A DNA stretch of 64,000 nt from Deltaproteobacteria bacterium (lineage in GTDB: Bacteria > Desulfobacterota > Syntrophia > Syntrophales > UBA2210): the NCBI GenBank assembly GCA_019313905.1, contig JAFDAI010000009.1, positions 1 through 64,000 of the forward strand. Direction: 5' to 3'. Below the pieces are notes generated by a model. That model searched no databases and had not been told where the DNA came from. It saw nothing but the letters and a program-made list of their open reading frames with translations. Made by a program: the position numbers and the translations under genes. How positions within the stretch are numbered: the stretch's first letter is position 1; each line of letters starts with the position of its first letter. Below, piece by piece: positions 40,161 through 50,158 of this stretch.

Positions 40161-40246
40161 GTTGTGGTACTATTTTAGCGAATGTTCCGGCATTTTTCAT
40201 TTTTTTATGGACATTTATGGGTAAATTATATAGTCAGAGATTCTGT

Positions 40247-40323
40247 CGGGATGTGGCCCAGTCTGGTAGGGCACTGCGTTCGGGACGCAGGGGTCGCGCG
40301 TTCAAATCGCGCCATCCCGACCA
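40247..40323 (+). tRNA. tRNA-Pro(CGG)
   Basis: cgggatg...catcccg-acca acceptor, CTGCG-TTCGGGA-CGCAG anticodon arm, TTCAAAT T-loop, encoded CCA. Confidence 0.95.
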
Positions 40324-40342
40324 TTTTAAAAACCTTATTGTT

Positions 40343-41551
40343 CTATCCGATGGCGCCCGCCATGGAAAAGATTGGAAGATAAAGGGCTATTATCATCCCT
40401 CCCACAATCCCGCCCAGAAATACCAGCATTATGGGTTCAAGTAATGAGGTCATAGCGTCAACCGCCGTGTCAACCTCGGAATCGTAAAAATCGGCGATCT
40501 TCTCCAGCATGGCATCAAGGGCGCCTGTGTTTTCACCGACTGATATCATGGAAACAACCATGGAAGGGAATATTCCTGATTCCGATAGGGGTTCCGCTAT
40601 TGTCTTGCCCTCGCTTATACTCTTCCTGGTGTCCATCAGGGCATTCTCAACAACCTTGTTGCCCGCTGTTTTGCTTACAATTTCAAGTCCGTCAAGTATC
40701 GGAACGCCACTGCTCATCATGGTGGAAAGGGTTCTTGAGAATTTTGCCACGGCAACCTTTCTGAGCAGCATACCAAAAATGGGCAGCTTGAGTACCGTGC
40801 GATCTATCCGGAGTCTCCCACCTTTAGTCCCGTGATATTTTCTGAAGATGAAGACGACAACGACGATAAAACCTATTATGTATAAGATATTGTTCTGGAC
40901 AAAGCGACTGATGTCTACGAGAAACTGTGTGGGAGCCGGCAACGCCGATCCCATACTTGAAAACAAATCATCAAAGACGGGAACTACCTTATACAAGAGC
41001 AGAATGACAACCGCTATGGCAATCACGAGAACGCTGATCGGGTAGGTCATGGCCCCTTTCACCTTTCTTTTCAGATTCATTGCCTTCTCCATGTATGCGG
41101 ACAGACGATTGAGGATTACATCCAGGATGCCACCCGCCTCGCCGGCAGCGACCAGATTTATGAAAAGATCATTGAATACATCCGGATGTTTTTTCAGGGC
41201 TTCCGAGAGAGAGCTTCCGCCCTCGATATCCTCTTTTATTGATTTGATAATCTTTGCAAAGGTTTTGTTCTGTTCCTCTTCACCCAACAGCTCCAGGCAT
41301 TGGATGATGGGTAGTCCGGCATTGATCATGGTGGCAAACTGGCGCGCGAATACCACTATATCCTTTTCCCTGACCCTTTGTCGCAGAAAGGGGATGTTTT
41401 CGAAGAGATCCTTAGGCTTTTTCTTTATGCTCCCGGGCCTGATGCGCTGGCGACGCAACTGGATTCTCACGGCGCTTTCATCAGGGGCCTCCATTTCACC
41501 CTTTTTGATTTCGCCCTTTTTTGTCGTGCCCTCCCACAGGTATACAGGCAT
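40343..41551 (-). CDS. pilC: type IV pilus/type II secretion inner membrane protein PilC/GspF
   Basis: [43 protein letters not shown]; two T2SSF domains. Confidence 0.93.
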   Translation of the reverse strand: MPVYLWEGTTKKGEIKKGEMEAPDESAVRIQLRRQRIRPGSIKKKPKDLFENIPFLRQRVREKDIVVFARQFATMINAGLPIIQCLELLGEEEQNKTFAKIIKSIKEDIEGGSSLSEALKKHPDVFNDLFINLVAAGEAGGILDVILNRLSAYMEKAMNLKRKVKGAMTYPISVLVIAIAVVILLLYKVVPVFDDLFSSMGSALPAPTQFLVDISRFVQNNILYIIGFIVVVVFIFRKYHGTKGGRLRIDRTVLKLPIFGMLLRKVAVAKFSRTLSTMMSSGVPILDGLEIVSKTAGNKVVENALMDTRKSISEGKTIAEPLSESGIFPSMVVSMISVGENTGALDAMLEKIADFYDSEVDTAVDAMTSLLEPIMLVFLGGIVGGMIIALYLPIFSMAGAIG

Positions 41552-41553
41552 TT

Positions 41554-42306
41554 TTACCCCCTTTTCTCCTGAACTTTCAGGGAATTCCAATTACGAGTCA
41601 TTTCATATAGAATAATGCCTCCGGATACGGATACATTCAAAGAATCGACGATAGCCGTCATAGGTATTGAGACCAGAAAATCACATTTTTTCCTGACAAG
41701 TGGTCTTATTCCCTTGCCCTCACTTCCCATTACAAGACCCATGTGAGTGCTATAGTCATGGGAATGCAGGTTCTTTCCGCGTGTGGCATCGGCACCGTAT
41801 ATCCAGAAACCCTCTTTTTTCAGGTTATCAATTGCCCTTGATATATTTACCACCTTGGCAACCGGAAGGTGCATGGCCGCTCCCGCTGAAGCTTTGATTA
41901 CAGCGGGTGTGATAGGTGCAGCGCGGTTTTCAGGGATAATAACGCCGGAGGCGCCAAAACAGAGAGCTGTTCTTATGAGCGAACCAAGGTTCTGGGGATC
42001 TGTGATACCGTCAAGTATAAGAATTAAAGCGTTTTTCCGGGATTTACAATCGGTCAGGACTTCATCCATGCCGGCATACCGATATTCCCCACATATACAG
42101 ATAACACCCTGATGATGGCTGGTGCCGACGGTGGCATTCAGATGCTCTCTGTCTCTGAAGACTACAGGTATCTTCCTCCGGGCTGTAATTTCCAATATCT
42201 CCCGGACACCGTCCTGTTTTCCCCCTTTAAGTAAGATAACCTTCTCTATTTTTCCGCTGGCCCTGAGGGTTTCAACAACCGGATGAATCCCATAGATTAT
42301 CTGCAT
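41554..42306 (-). CDS. rlmB: 23S rRNA 2'-O-ribose methyltransferase, TrmH/SpoU family
   Basis: IYGIHPVVETLRA; LDGITDPQNLGSLIRTA; GSEGKGIRPLV; SLNVSVSGGIILYE. Confidence 0.9.
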   Translation of the reverse strand: MQIIYGIHPVVETLRASGKIEKVILLKGGKQDGVREILEITARRKIPVVFRDREHLNATVGTSHHQGVICICGEYRYAGMDEVLTDCKSRKNALILILDGITDPQNLGSLIRTALCFGASGVIIPENRAAPITPAVIKASAGAAMHLPVAKVVNISRAIDNLKKEGFWIYGADATRGKNLHSHDYSTHMGLVMGSEGKGIRPLVRKKCDFLVSIPMTAIVDSLNVSVSGGIILYEMTRNWNSLKVQEKRG

Positions 42307-42337
42307 TGTTTTGCCTCTGGCCAGACCTTGGAAATCC

Positions 42338-43102
42338 TTAATTAGCGAGCCCCTTGGAAATTTCTTCGGTGATCCTGTCCGCGACAGCCACGGGATCATC
42401 AGCCAGTCTTATTGGCCTGCCCACCACGATGTAATCCGCACCCATTGTGATGGCGTCCCTCGGAGTCAATACCCTTTTCTGGTCGTCGCCTGCCACTTTA
42501 CTGCCCAGTCTTATACCCGGGGTTACGATGATAAAGTCTTTTCCGCATGCCTCCCGTATCGGGATTACATCCTGGGCGGATGCCACAACTCCGGAGACAC
42601 CTGCTTTTCTGGCTGACACTGCAAGTTTCAGGGCAAGTTCTCTGGTAGAACATTTGAACCCCATCTCTTCAAGATTCGAATCATCCAGACTTGTAAGGAC
42701 AGTTACCGCGAGTAGCACCGGTGGGACAATACCCATAACTCTCGCAGTGTTATTGACAGAATCTACCGCCCGCTCCATCATCTCACTTCCCCCAAGTGCG
42801 TGTATATTGAGCATGGAAATGCCCAGTTTTACCGCAACCTCAGAGGCCATTGCGACGGTGTTTGGAATGTCATGAAACTTCAGATCGAGGAAGATATTTC
42901 CACCCTTCTCTATTATCCTTGAGACGACAGAAGGACCGAAATGGGTGAATGCTTCCTTCCCTATCTTAAACATTCCCACATGATCCTTCAAAAGATCGGC
43001 CCATTTTATGGCCTCATCCATATCTTCTCCCAGATCAAGGGCGAATATCAGTTTGCCTCGGCTGTTTCTATTTGGTGCTTGCATCTTCGGTAATATCCGC
43101 AC
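42338..43102 (-). CDS. pyrF: orotidine 5'-phosphate decarboxylase
   Basis: FLDLKFHDIPNTVA; VTPGIRLG; DYIVVGRPI. Confidence 0.95.
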   Translation of the reverse strand: MRILPKMQAPNRNSRGKLIFALDLGEDMDEAIKWADLLKDHVGMFKIGKEAFTHFGPSVVSRIIEKGGNIFLDLKFHDIPNTVAMASEVAVKLGISMLNIHALGGSEMMERAVDSVNNTARVMGIVPPVLLAVTVLTSLDDSNLEEMGFKCSTRELALKLAVSARKAGVSGVVASAQDVIPIREACGKDFIIVTPGIRLGSKVAGDDQKRVLTPRDAITMGADYIVVGRPIRLADDPVAVADRITEEISKGLAN

Positions 43103-43346
43103 TGCTCTCTATAAACTCAGTGATTTCAACATCTGCTGACTTGGCATTGAGAATCTCAGGATGAGAGTATTGCACCTTCTCTTCCGCTATTTCCCTCAAA
43201 GCGGTAACGATTTCCCGATTGTTTTTCTTCTCGCTGAGGGGATTCGATCCCCTGAGTAATTGCTTTGCCCTTTGAGTGGTAAGGTGTGTCAGGGCAAATC
43301 TGTTTTTTGCTTTTTTTAAAGAATCCTCTACGGTAACTCTTGCCAT
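43068..43346 (-). CDS. rpoZ: RNA polymerase omega subunit
   Basis: ARVTVEDSLKKAKNRFALTHLTTQRAKQL; next to gmk. Confidence 0.9.
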   Translation of the reverse strand: MARVTVEDSLKKAKNRFALTHLTTQRAKQLLRGSNPLSEKKNNREIVTALREIAEEKVQYSHPEILNAKSADVEITEFIESSADITEDASTK

Positions 43347-43349
43347 GCG

Positions 43350-43988
43350 TTATATACCTCCGGTTATTGAATAAAAATCGTTTATCCCGGCTTGCAGCCG
43401 GGACCTCCTGTTCTTCTCCGCTATATATATAGATCTCATTATATCAACAGAATTATTTAGTATATCATTAAATATTACATAATCATACCGTTCATTTTCT
43501 CTTACCTCTTCCATAACCCTGTCGAAACGCATCTTTATAACATCATTGGTCTCTGAGCCGCGTTCCTTCAATCTCTCCTTCAAAATTTCTACGGATGGAG
43601 GCATGATGAAAACAAACACACCTTCGGGATACATTGACTTTACATTACCGGCCCCTTTGATATCTATATCCAGTATTACGTCATGACCCTTTCCAGTCAG
43701 GTCTTCTATCTCCTTTTTTAACGTGCCGTAAAAATGGCCGTAGATTTCTTCCCACTCTACAAACTCGCCCTTCCCTATCCTGTTCTTGAATTCCTCCGCG
43801 GAGATAAAGTGATAATCTCTCCCATCTTTTTCACCTTTCCGTGGAGGACGTGTAGTGCAGGACACGGAAAAATACAGATCGGGGAATTCATCCAGAAGCC
43901 TTCTGCATATAGTGGTTTTGCCTGCGCCTGAAGGGGCGGAGATGACAATAAGAAGTCCTTGTGTGTTCGCATGTTTCATGATGTCCAA
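43350..43988 (-). CDS. gmk: guanylate kinase
   Basis: LIVISAPSGAGKTTICRRLL; SCTTRPPRKGEKDGRDYHFIS. Confidence 0.97.
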   Translation of the reverse strand: MDIMKHANTQGLLIVISAPSGAGKTTICRRLLDEFPDLYFSVSCTTRPPRKGEKDGRDYHFISAEEFKNRIGKGEFVEWEEIYGHFYGTLKKEIEDLTGKGHDVILDIDIKGAGNVKSMYPEGVFVFIMPPSVEILKERLKERGSETNDVIKMRFDRVMEEVRENERYDYVIFNDILNNSVDIMRSIYIAEKNRRSRLQAGINDFYSITGGI

Positions 43989-44047
43989 ACCTTGATGATT
44001 ACATTATCTTATCTCTTACTCTGACTCGAAACCCGAAACCGTACCCT

Positions 44048-44959
44048 CTATTCAATATTCTGCACCTGTTCTCTCAGTTTGGCAAGTTCTGTCTTTATTT
44101 CTATTACGTTACCGGATATTGTAAGGTCGTTGCTCTTGGACCCTATTGTATTTATTTCCCTGTGCATTTCCTGAAACAGGAAATCCATTTTTCTGCCTAT
44201 GGCGGTATCACTGTTCAGCATCTCGCCAAACTGCTTTATGTGGCTTTTAAAGCGTACAATCTCTTCGGTGATATCGCTCTTTTCAGCCATTATCGCGACT
44301 TCCTGGATCAACCTTGATTCATCACACTCCAAGCCGTCTGTCAGTTCCCGGATTCTCTCCGAAAGTCTTTTCTGGTAATCGTCAGCCACCTGTGGAATCC
44401 TCGATTCCAGCTCTTTCATATAAGCGCTGACTATATCAAGGCGCGCAACAAAATCCTCGTAGAGAAGTCTGCCTTCATCCTCCTTCATATGTATCAGGGA
44501 ATCGATTGAATCATCCAGTGCCTTGCGGATTGTATCCCATGCTTCTTCAGGATCAATTTCTACTTCGGAATTATAGATGCTGCCCTTCAGATTAACAAGT
44601 GTGGCCAGTGTTATCTCATCGCTGAGGTTGAATTTTTCCTTCAGGCCTGTCATTAAGGAATAATAGCTGCTGATGAGGGGAAGATTTGCCTCCAGATTAT
44701 CCCCGCCATTTGCACCCGAATCTGAATCTATCCTGATATTGATCTCAACTCTTCCCCTCGAAATCCGTTCTCCTGCCCTTTTCTTGATATCTACCTCCAT
44801 AGGAGCGAGAAAGACAGGCAGCCGTATACTGCTTTCCAGATTTCTGTGGTTGAGAGATTTGATTTCGACAATCAGTTTCTTTCCCGCAAGAGTGGATTCC
44901 GCTCTTCCATAGCCTGTCATGCTTCTTATCATAGATTCTTCTCCTTGTTCAAAGTTCAC
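44048..44959 (-). CDS. YicC family endoribonuclease-like protein
   Basis: MIRSMTGYGRAE; EIKSLNHRNLES; GRKMDFLFQEMHREINTIGSKS. Confidence 0.93.
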   Translation of the reverse strand: MNFEQGEESMIRSMTGYGRAESTLAGKKLIVEIKSLNHRNLESSIRLPVFLAPMEVDIKKRAGERISRGRVEINIRIDSDSGANGGDNLEANLPLISSYYSLMTGLKEKFNLSDEITLATLVNLKGSIYNSEVEIDPEEAWDTIRKALDDSIDSLIHMKEDEGRLLYEDFVARLDIVSAYMKELESRIPQVADDYQKRLSERIRELTDGLECDESRLIQEVAIMAEKSDITEEIVRFKSHIKQFGEMLNSDTAIGRKMDFLFQEMHREINTIGSKSNDLTISGNVIEIKTELAKLREQVQNIE

Positions 44960-44984
44960 GGTTTACAGTTATCGGTACTGCGGT

Positions 44985-45527
44985 TCACGGCTGGTTGTTT
45001 TTCAACCATTGAGTCTGAATAATATACCTCTCTCTTATGTTGTTGAACATCATTATCATGCTTTTGTCTGAATAATCAGGGTATGTCCACTCGAGACTAC
45101 GGAAGGTATGTTTTATAAAGATGAGTGTGAGATCGGCATATATGCCGTCCCTGATATAGGGGCGGTGAGTATATGCTTTCCCCGTGGCAAGAATCAGATG
45201 GGCCCGGGATATATATCCCGGGTCTATATTGACAATCCTGCTGTTATCTCTCATAAATTTTCCTTCTACTTTGTTTGTGAACAGTTTTATGTCGGGAAGC
45301 GTATCCGGGGACACAAGATTTCCAAAAGATATAAAACGCCTGACAAGGGAAGTCCCTGATTCTTTTGCATAGTAATCGGTGTATTCAAAAGGCACAAGCG
45401 CACTTATATAATCGAGTCCTCCAAATTCTTCCGACAGGATCGTTATGGTTTTGTTCAGTATGTCCCTGCTTCCGGAAAATACGCTGGATATTAATTTCAC
45501 CGGTTCAGGAAAGGTTGGCCTGCTCAT
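44985..45527 (-). CDS. DUF4416 family protein
   Basis: PVKLISSVFSGSRDILNK; FEYTDYYAKESG; NIDPGYISRAHLILATGKAYTHRPYI. Confidence 0.85.
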   Translation of the reverse strand: MSRPTFPEPVKLISSVFSGSRDILNKTITILSEEFGGLDYISALVPFEYTDYYAKESGTSLVRRFISFGNLVSPDTLPDIKLFTNKVEGKFMRDNSRIVNIDPGYISRAHLILATGKAYTHRPYIRDGIYADLTLIFIKHTFRSLEWTYPDYSDKSMIMMFNNIRERYIIQTQWLKNNQP

Positions 45528-46506
45528 AGCGTTTTTTCAGTTCATCCTGGTAGACCGGCGCCGTGCCCACCTTGCCGACCGCGATGCCGGCTGCATGATT
45601 GGCCAGAGCAGAGGCCTCTCTGAATGTTGCTCCCGCCGCAACGCAAAGAGCAAAGACCCCTATCACCGTATCGCCGGCGCCTGTTACGTCGAAGACATCT
45701 CTGGCAACAGTGGGAATGTGAGTTACTCTGCCGTCATTTTCAAATAGGCTCATTCCCTCTTCGCCCCTTGTTACCAGAAGGGCGCCGAAATCGAATTTCC
45801 TGATAAGTGCCCTGCCGCCATTTGTAATATCATCATCGTTCTTAAGCTCCATACCGAGCGCGCGCTCCATCTCCTGGTGGTTGGGCGTTATTAAGTCACA
45901 CCCGCTGTAAAGGGAAAAATCGCTCTGTTTAGGATCGATGCACAGAATTATCCCCCTCTCCAGGGTTATTTCCCTTATCCCTCTGATAAGCTCTTCTGAA
46001 AAGACTCCCTTGTTGTAGTCCGAGATAACCACGGCCCCCAGGCCATCCTTCATCGATTTTATGTATTCTATTATCCCTTGAAGACTGTCCCGGGAAACCG
46101 GGTTCTTGTCTTCTCTGTCAAATCTTACTACCTGCTGGCTGTGCGCAACGACCCTCGTTTTTACTATGGTGGGACGTTCATGCTCCACGATGATTCCGGC
46201 TGTATCAATGTTCATCTTTCTCAACTTGCTTATCAGCCAGCTGCCCATATCGTCCGATCCGACAATGCCGGAAACCGCAACTTTTCCCCCCATAGAGAAC
46301 ACGTTGTTCAACACATTGGCACAACCACCCAGGAGAAGACTTTCAGATGTGACTTTCACCACAGGCACCGGAGCCTCTGGTGAAATACGCGATACCTTTC
46401 CCCAGATAAACTGGTCAACCATAATGTCTCCGACTATCAGCACCTTTGAACTGTGGAAATGGCTGATAATATCGAGAGCCCTCTTTCTGTTTATAATGTT
46501 CTCCAT
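45505..46506 (-). CDS. rfaE1: D-glycero-beta-D-manno-heptose-7-phosphate kinase
   Basis: VLIVGDIMVDQFIWG; ISPEAPVPVVKV; DVTGAGDTVIG. Confidence 0.9.
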   Translation of the reverse strand: MENIINRKRALDIISHFHSSKVLIVGDIMVDQFIWGKVSRISPEAPVPVVKVTSESLLLGGCANVLNNVFSMGGKVAVSGIVGSDDMGSWLISKLRKMNIDTAGIIVEHERPTIVKTRVVAHSQQVVRFDREDKNPVSRDSLQGIIEYIKSMKDGLGAVVISDYNKGVFSEELIRGIREITLERGIILCIDPKQSDFSLYSGCDLITPNHQEMERALGMELKNDDDITNGGRALIRKFDFGALLVTRGEEGMSLFENDGRVTHIPTVARDVFDVTGAGDTVIGVFALCVAAGATFREASALANHAAGIAVGKVGTAPVYQDELKKRYEQANLS

Positions 46507-46649
46507 TATACAACACCTTTCAATACCACAGACGGCAAAATGATCATTCCGTTCAGACCCCATGCATGTCTTCCATGTGCGAACAGGCCAGCATGCTATT
46601 ATTATAGAGTTTTTTTGTCAATCCTTTTTCTCAAAACCCTTGACTAAAT

Positions 46650-48188
46650 ATGGAAAAGGATATAACTAAGATTGCTTTACGTTTAAGGGGTTGCCTGATG
46701 GATGAGAAGAGTGAATTGTTACTGAAAAGGAAGGAAAAGATAGAATCGCTGAGGTCCATGGGGGTTGATCTGTATCCGAATGATGTGAGAGTGACCGCTA
46801 CCACTAAATCTGTTATTGACCGGTTTGGCGATATGGATAACGAGGGGCTTGAAGGGGTTGAAGAAAAGTTTGCACTGGCTGGAAGGCTGATGGCAATACG
46901 CAACTTCGGCAAAGCCGCGTTCGTAAGCATTCAGGACAGAGAGGGAAGGATACAGGGGTACATAGCGAGGGACAAAGTCGGCAAAGACATATACTCGATC
47001 TTCAAGAAATTTGATGTAGGAGATATAGTTTTCATTTCAGGAGGCCTCTTTAAGACAAGAACCGGCGAATTGACCGTTGATGCCGGGGGAATACGGCTCC
47101 TGTCAAAGTCTGTAAGGCCATTGCCGGAGAAATGGCACGGTCTCACTGATGTCGAAGCTAGATACAGGCAGAGACATCTTGATCTTATAATGAATCCCGC
47201 TGTCAAGGAAGTCTTTTATGCGAGAAGCAGGATCATAAAACTTATTCGCGACTTCATGCAGGAAAGGGATTTTCTTGAAGTGGAAACTCCCATGATGCAG
47301 CCCATGGCCGGCGGCGCGGTTGCACGGCCATTTAAGACATATCACAATACCCTGGATATGGATCTCTACCTGAGAATAGCGCCGGAGCTTTACCTGAAAC
47401 GGCTTATTGTTGGAGGACTTGAAAGGGTTTTTGAGATAAACAGAAATTTCAGGAATGAGGGTATATCAACCTTCCACAATCCGGAATTTACTATGATGGA
47501 ATTCTATCAGGCCTACGCTGCTTATGAAGATCTGATGGTTATGACGGAGGAAATGATAACATTCGTTGCCATGGAGATATTCGGCTCTCTTAAATTTGAT
47601 TATCAGGGCACTGAAATTGATCTTCGCCGTCCCTGGCAGCGCCTGACAGTGAAAGAAGCCATCCTGAAGTATTCAGATGCCACGCCGGATATCCTGGAGG
47701 ACAGGGCAAAAGCCGCCCAATACGCGAAGACTATGGGCCTGCCCGTTGAAGACGATGAACCGTTGGGAAAGATTATAGTGGCCATATTCGAGGAGGTGGC
47801 GGAGAGCAGGCTCATCCAGCCGACATTTGTCACAAGCTATCCCATAGAGGTATCACCCCTTTCGAGAGAGAGCACCGATAACAGCGGCTTTACCGATCGT
47901 TTCGAGCTTTATATTTATGGTAGGGAACTTGCCAACGCCTTTTCAGAGCTCAATGATCCTGAGGATCAGAGAAACAGGTTTGCCATGCAGTTGAAGGAAA
48001 GAGAGGCAGGAGACAAGGAGGCCCATGAAATGGACGAAGATTACATCGGCGCTCTGGAATACAGCATGCCCCCAACCGCGGGCGAAGGGATAGGGATAGA
48101 CCGGCTTGTGATGCTTTTCACCGATTCGCCATCCATACGAGACGTAATTTTATTTCCGCACATGAGAGCAAAAAAAGATGTAAAATAA
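46650..48188 (+). CDS. lysS: lysyl-tRNA synthetase
   Basis: FLEVETPMMQPMAGGAVARPFKTYHN; ERVFEINRNFRNEGIS; GIGIDRLVMLFT; start may be the later MDEKSELLL. Confidence 0.96.
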   Translation: MEKDITKIALRLRGCLMDEKSELLLKRKEKIESLRSMGVDLYPNDVRVTATTKSVIDRFGDMDNEGLEGVEEKFALAGRLMAIRNFGKAAFVSIQDREGRIQGYIARDKVGKDIYSIFKKFDVGDIVFISGGLFKTRTGELTVDAGGIRLLSKSVRPLPEKWHGLTDVEARYRQRHLDLIMNPAVKEVFYARSRIIKLIRDFMQERDFLEVETPMMQPMAGGAVARPFKTYHNTLDMDLYLRIAPELYLKRLIVGGLERVFEINRNFRNEGISTFHNPEFTMMEFYQAYAAYEDLMVMTEEMITFVAMEIFGSLKFDYQGTEIDLRRPWQRLTVKEAILKYSDATPDILEDRAKAAQYAKTMGLPVEDDEPLGKIIVAIFEEVAESRLIQPTFVTSYPIEVSPLSRESTDNSGFTDRFELYIYGRELANAFSELNDPEDQRNRFAMQLKEREAGDKEAHEMDEDYIGALEYSMPPTAGEGIGIDRLVMLFTDSPSIRDVILFPHMRAKKDVK

Positions 48189-48218
48189 TTGTTTACTTGA
48201 CCTACAGGTTTCCAAAAT

Positions 48219-49472
48219 ATGTCATATGAGCTCTTCATAGGCCTGCGTTATCTCCGGGCAAAAAGAAAACAAACCTTCATATCAGCCAACACATTTATAT
48301 CAGTGGCGGGTATCTTCCTGGGAGTTGCCGCGCTTATTATTGTGCTGGCTGTCATGAACGGTTTTGAAATTGAGCTTCGCGACAAGATACTGGGAATAAA
48401 CTCTCATATTGTCCTTATGGAATACACCGGAGGAATGGAAGACCATGAAGGGATTATGAGGAAGATTGAATCGGTTGACGGCGTTGTGGCCTCTACTCCG
48501 TTCATATATGGCCAGGCTATGCTGAAGAACAGAGGACGGGTAACGGGTGTGGTCCTGCGCGGCATGTCGACCGAAACATCCGCCAATGTTATAAATCTCG
48601 GAAAGATGAAGGATGGAAATATTGATTATCTCTCCGGCAAGAGGAACAAGACAGATCTGCCCGGAGTTGTCATAGGAAAGGAACTGGCACAGAACTTGGG
48701 ACTTTTGCTTTTTGACACGGTGGAAATATTACTTCCCATGGGAATTACAACCCCTATGGGAATTGTCCCCAAGATCAAGAAGTTCAGTGTAGTGGGTATT
48801 TTTGATTCAGGTTCATATGAGTATGATTCATCACTGGTCTTCATGTCGCTTAAGAACTGTAAGAAGTTTCTTGGTATGAAGGATACGGTTACAGGGCTCG
48901 AAATAAAGGTGGATGACATCTACGGGGCAGGCAGGATTGCAAAGGCTATTCAAGAGGAGCTTGGGTATCCCTACTGGGCAAGAAGCTGGATGGAAATGAA
49001 CAAGAACCTTTTCTCGGCACTCAAACTTGAAAAAAGAGTTATGTTTATCATTCTCAGCCTGATTGTAATTGTTGCCGCCTTCAATATAATAACCACACTG
49101 ATTATGACGGTTATGGAAAAGACCAGAGATATAGCCATACTGAAATCAATGGGTGCCACGGCAAGAAGCATCATGAAAATATTTATGGTAGAAGGGATTG
49201 TTATAGGAGCAATCGGAACCATCCTGGGCTGTATTACAGGGCTTACTGTTGCACTGAATCTGGAATGGATAAGCCGGTCGGTGGAAGACTTCTTCGGCTT
49301 CAAGATACTCCCGAAAGGTGTCTATTACCTGAACGAAATCCCCTCTCAGATAAATTACGGAGATGTCGCTGTTATAGTCATTGCGGCAATGCTTATAAGC
49401 TTTCTGGCGTCGATATATCCATCGTGGAGGGCCTCAAAGCTGGATCCTGCCGAGGCGCTGAGGTATGAATAG
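48219..49472 (+). CDS. lolC: lipoprotein-releasing ABC transporter permease LolC/E
   Basis: FIGLRYLRAKRKQTFISANTFISVAGIFLGVAALI; precedes LolD. Confidence 0.92.
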   Translation: MSYELFIGLRYLRAKRKQTFISANTFISVAGIFLGVAALIIVLAVMNGFEIELRDKILGINSHIVLMEYTGGMEDHEGIMRKIESVDGVVASTPFIYGQAMLKNRGRVTGVVLRGMSTETSANVINLGKMKDGNIDYLSGKRNKTDLPGVVIGKELAQNLGLLLFDTVEILLPMGITTPMGIVPKIKKFSVVGIFDSGSYEYDSSLVFMSLKNCKKFLGMKDTVTGLEIKVDDIYGAGRIAKAIQEELGYPYWARSWMEMNKNLFSALKLEKRVMFIILSLIVIVAAFNIITTLIMTVMEKTRDIAILKSMGATARSIMKIFMVEGIVIGAIGTILGCITGLTVALNLEWISRSVEDFFGFKILPKGVYYLNEIPSQINYGDVAVIVIAAMLISFLASIYPSWRASKLDPAEALRYE

Positions 49473-49489
49473 AAAGCAGGTAGCGTGAG

Positions 49490-50158
49490 ATGATAGAAAT
49501 CCAGCAGCTGACCAAAACCTTCATAAAGAATGGAGCCCGGATTGAGGTGTTGAAAGGCATTGATTGCAGTATTGCAAGGGGGGAATCTCTGGCGATTCTC
49601 GGCGCTTCCGGTACGGGCAAAACCACACTTCTTCAGATACTCGGAGCGCTTGATCATCCGACTTCCGGCCGCGTGCTCTTTGATGGTACTGATATTTTCG
49701 AGTGGGATGAGCCCAGACGTGCTGAATTCAGAAATAAAAGGATAGGTTTTGTCTTCCAGTCTTACCATCTGCTTCCCGAATTCACCGCTCTGGAGAACAC
49801 CGCCATGCCAGCCCTGATAAATGGGGTGCAACTAGAGTATGCCTGCAAGAGAGGGGAGATTGTCTTGACGAAGGTGGGGCTTGGTGATAGGTTGACCCAC
49901 AAACCGGGTGAACTTTCCGGAGGCGAGCAGCAACGGGTTGCCATAGCAAGGGCGTTAATGATGAATCCGGATGTAATCCTGGCTGATGAGCCTACAGGAA
50001 ATCTTGATATGAAAACGGGAGAGAGGGTACAGGACCTGCTTCTAGACCTTGGCAGGTCAGAGAACACCACTCTCATTGTAGTTACTCACAACAGATTACT
50101 TGCAGATAACATGTCTCGCACTATCAACCTAAAGAATGGAAAGACTTATGATATTTAG
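49490..50158 (+). CDS. lolD: lipoprotein-releasing ABC transporter ATPase
   Basis: [38 protein letters not shown]. Confidence 0.95.
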   Translation: MIEIQQLTKTFIKNGARIEVLKGIDCSIARGESLAILGASGTGKTTLLQILGALDHPTSGRVLFDGTDIFEWDEPRRAEFRNKRIGFVFQSYHLLPEFTALENTAMPALINGVQLEYACKRGEIVLTKVGLGDRLTHKPGELSGGEQQRVAIARALMMNPDVILADEPTGNLDMKTGERVQDLLLDLGRSENTTLIVVTHNRLLADNMSRTINLKNGKTYDI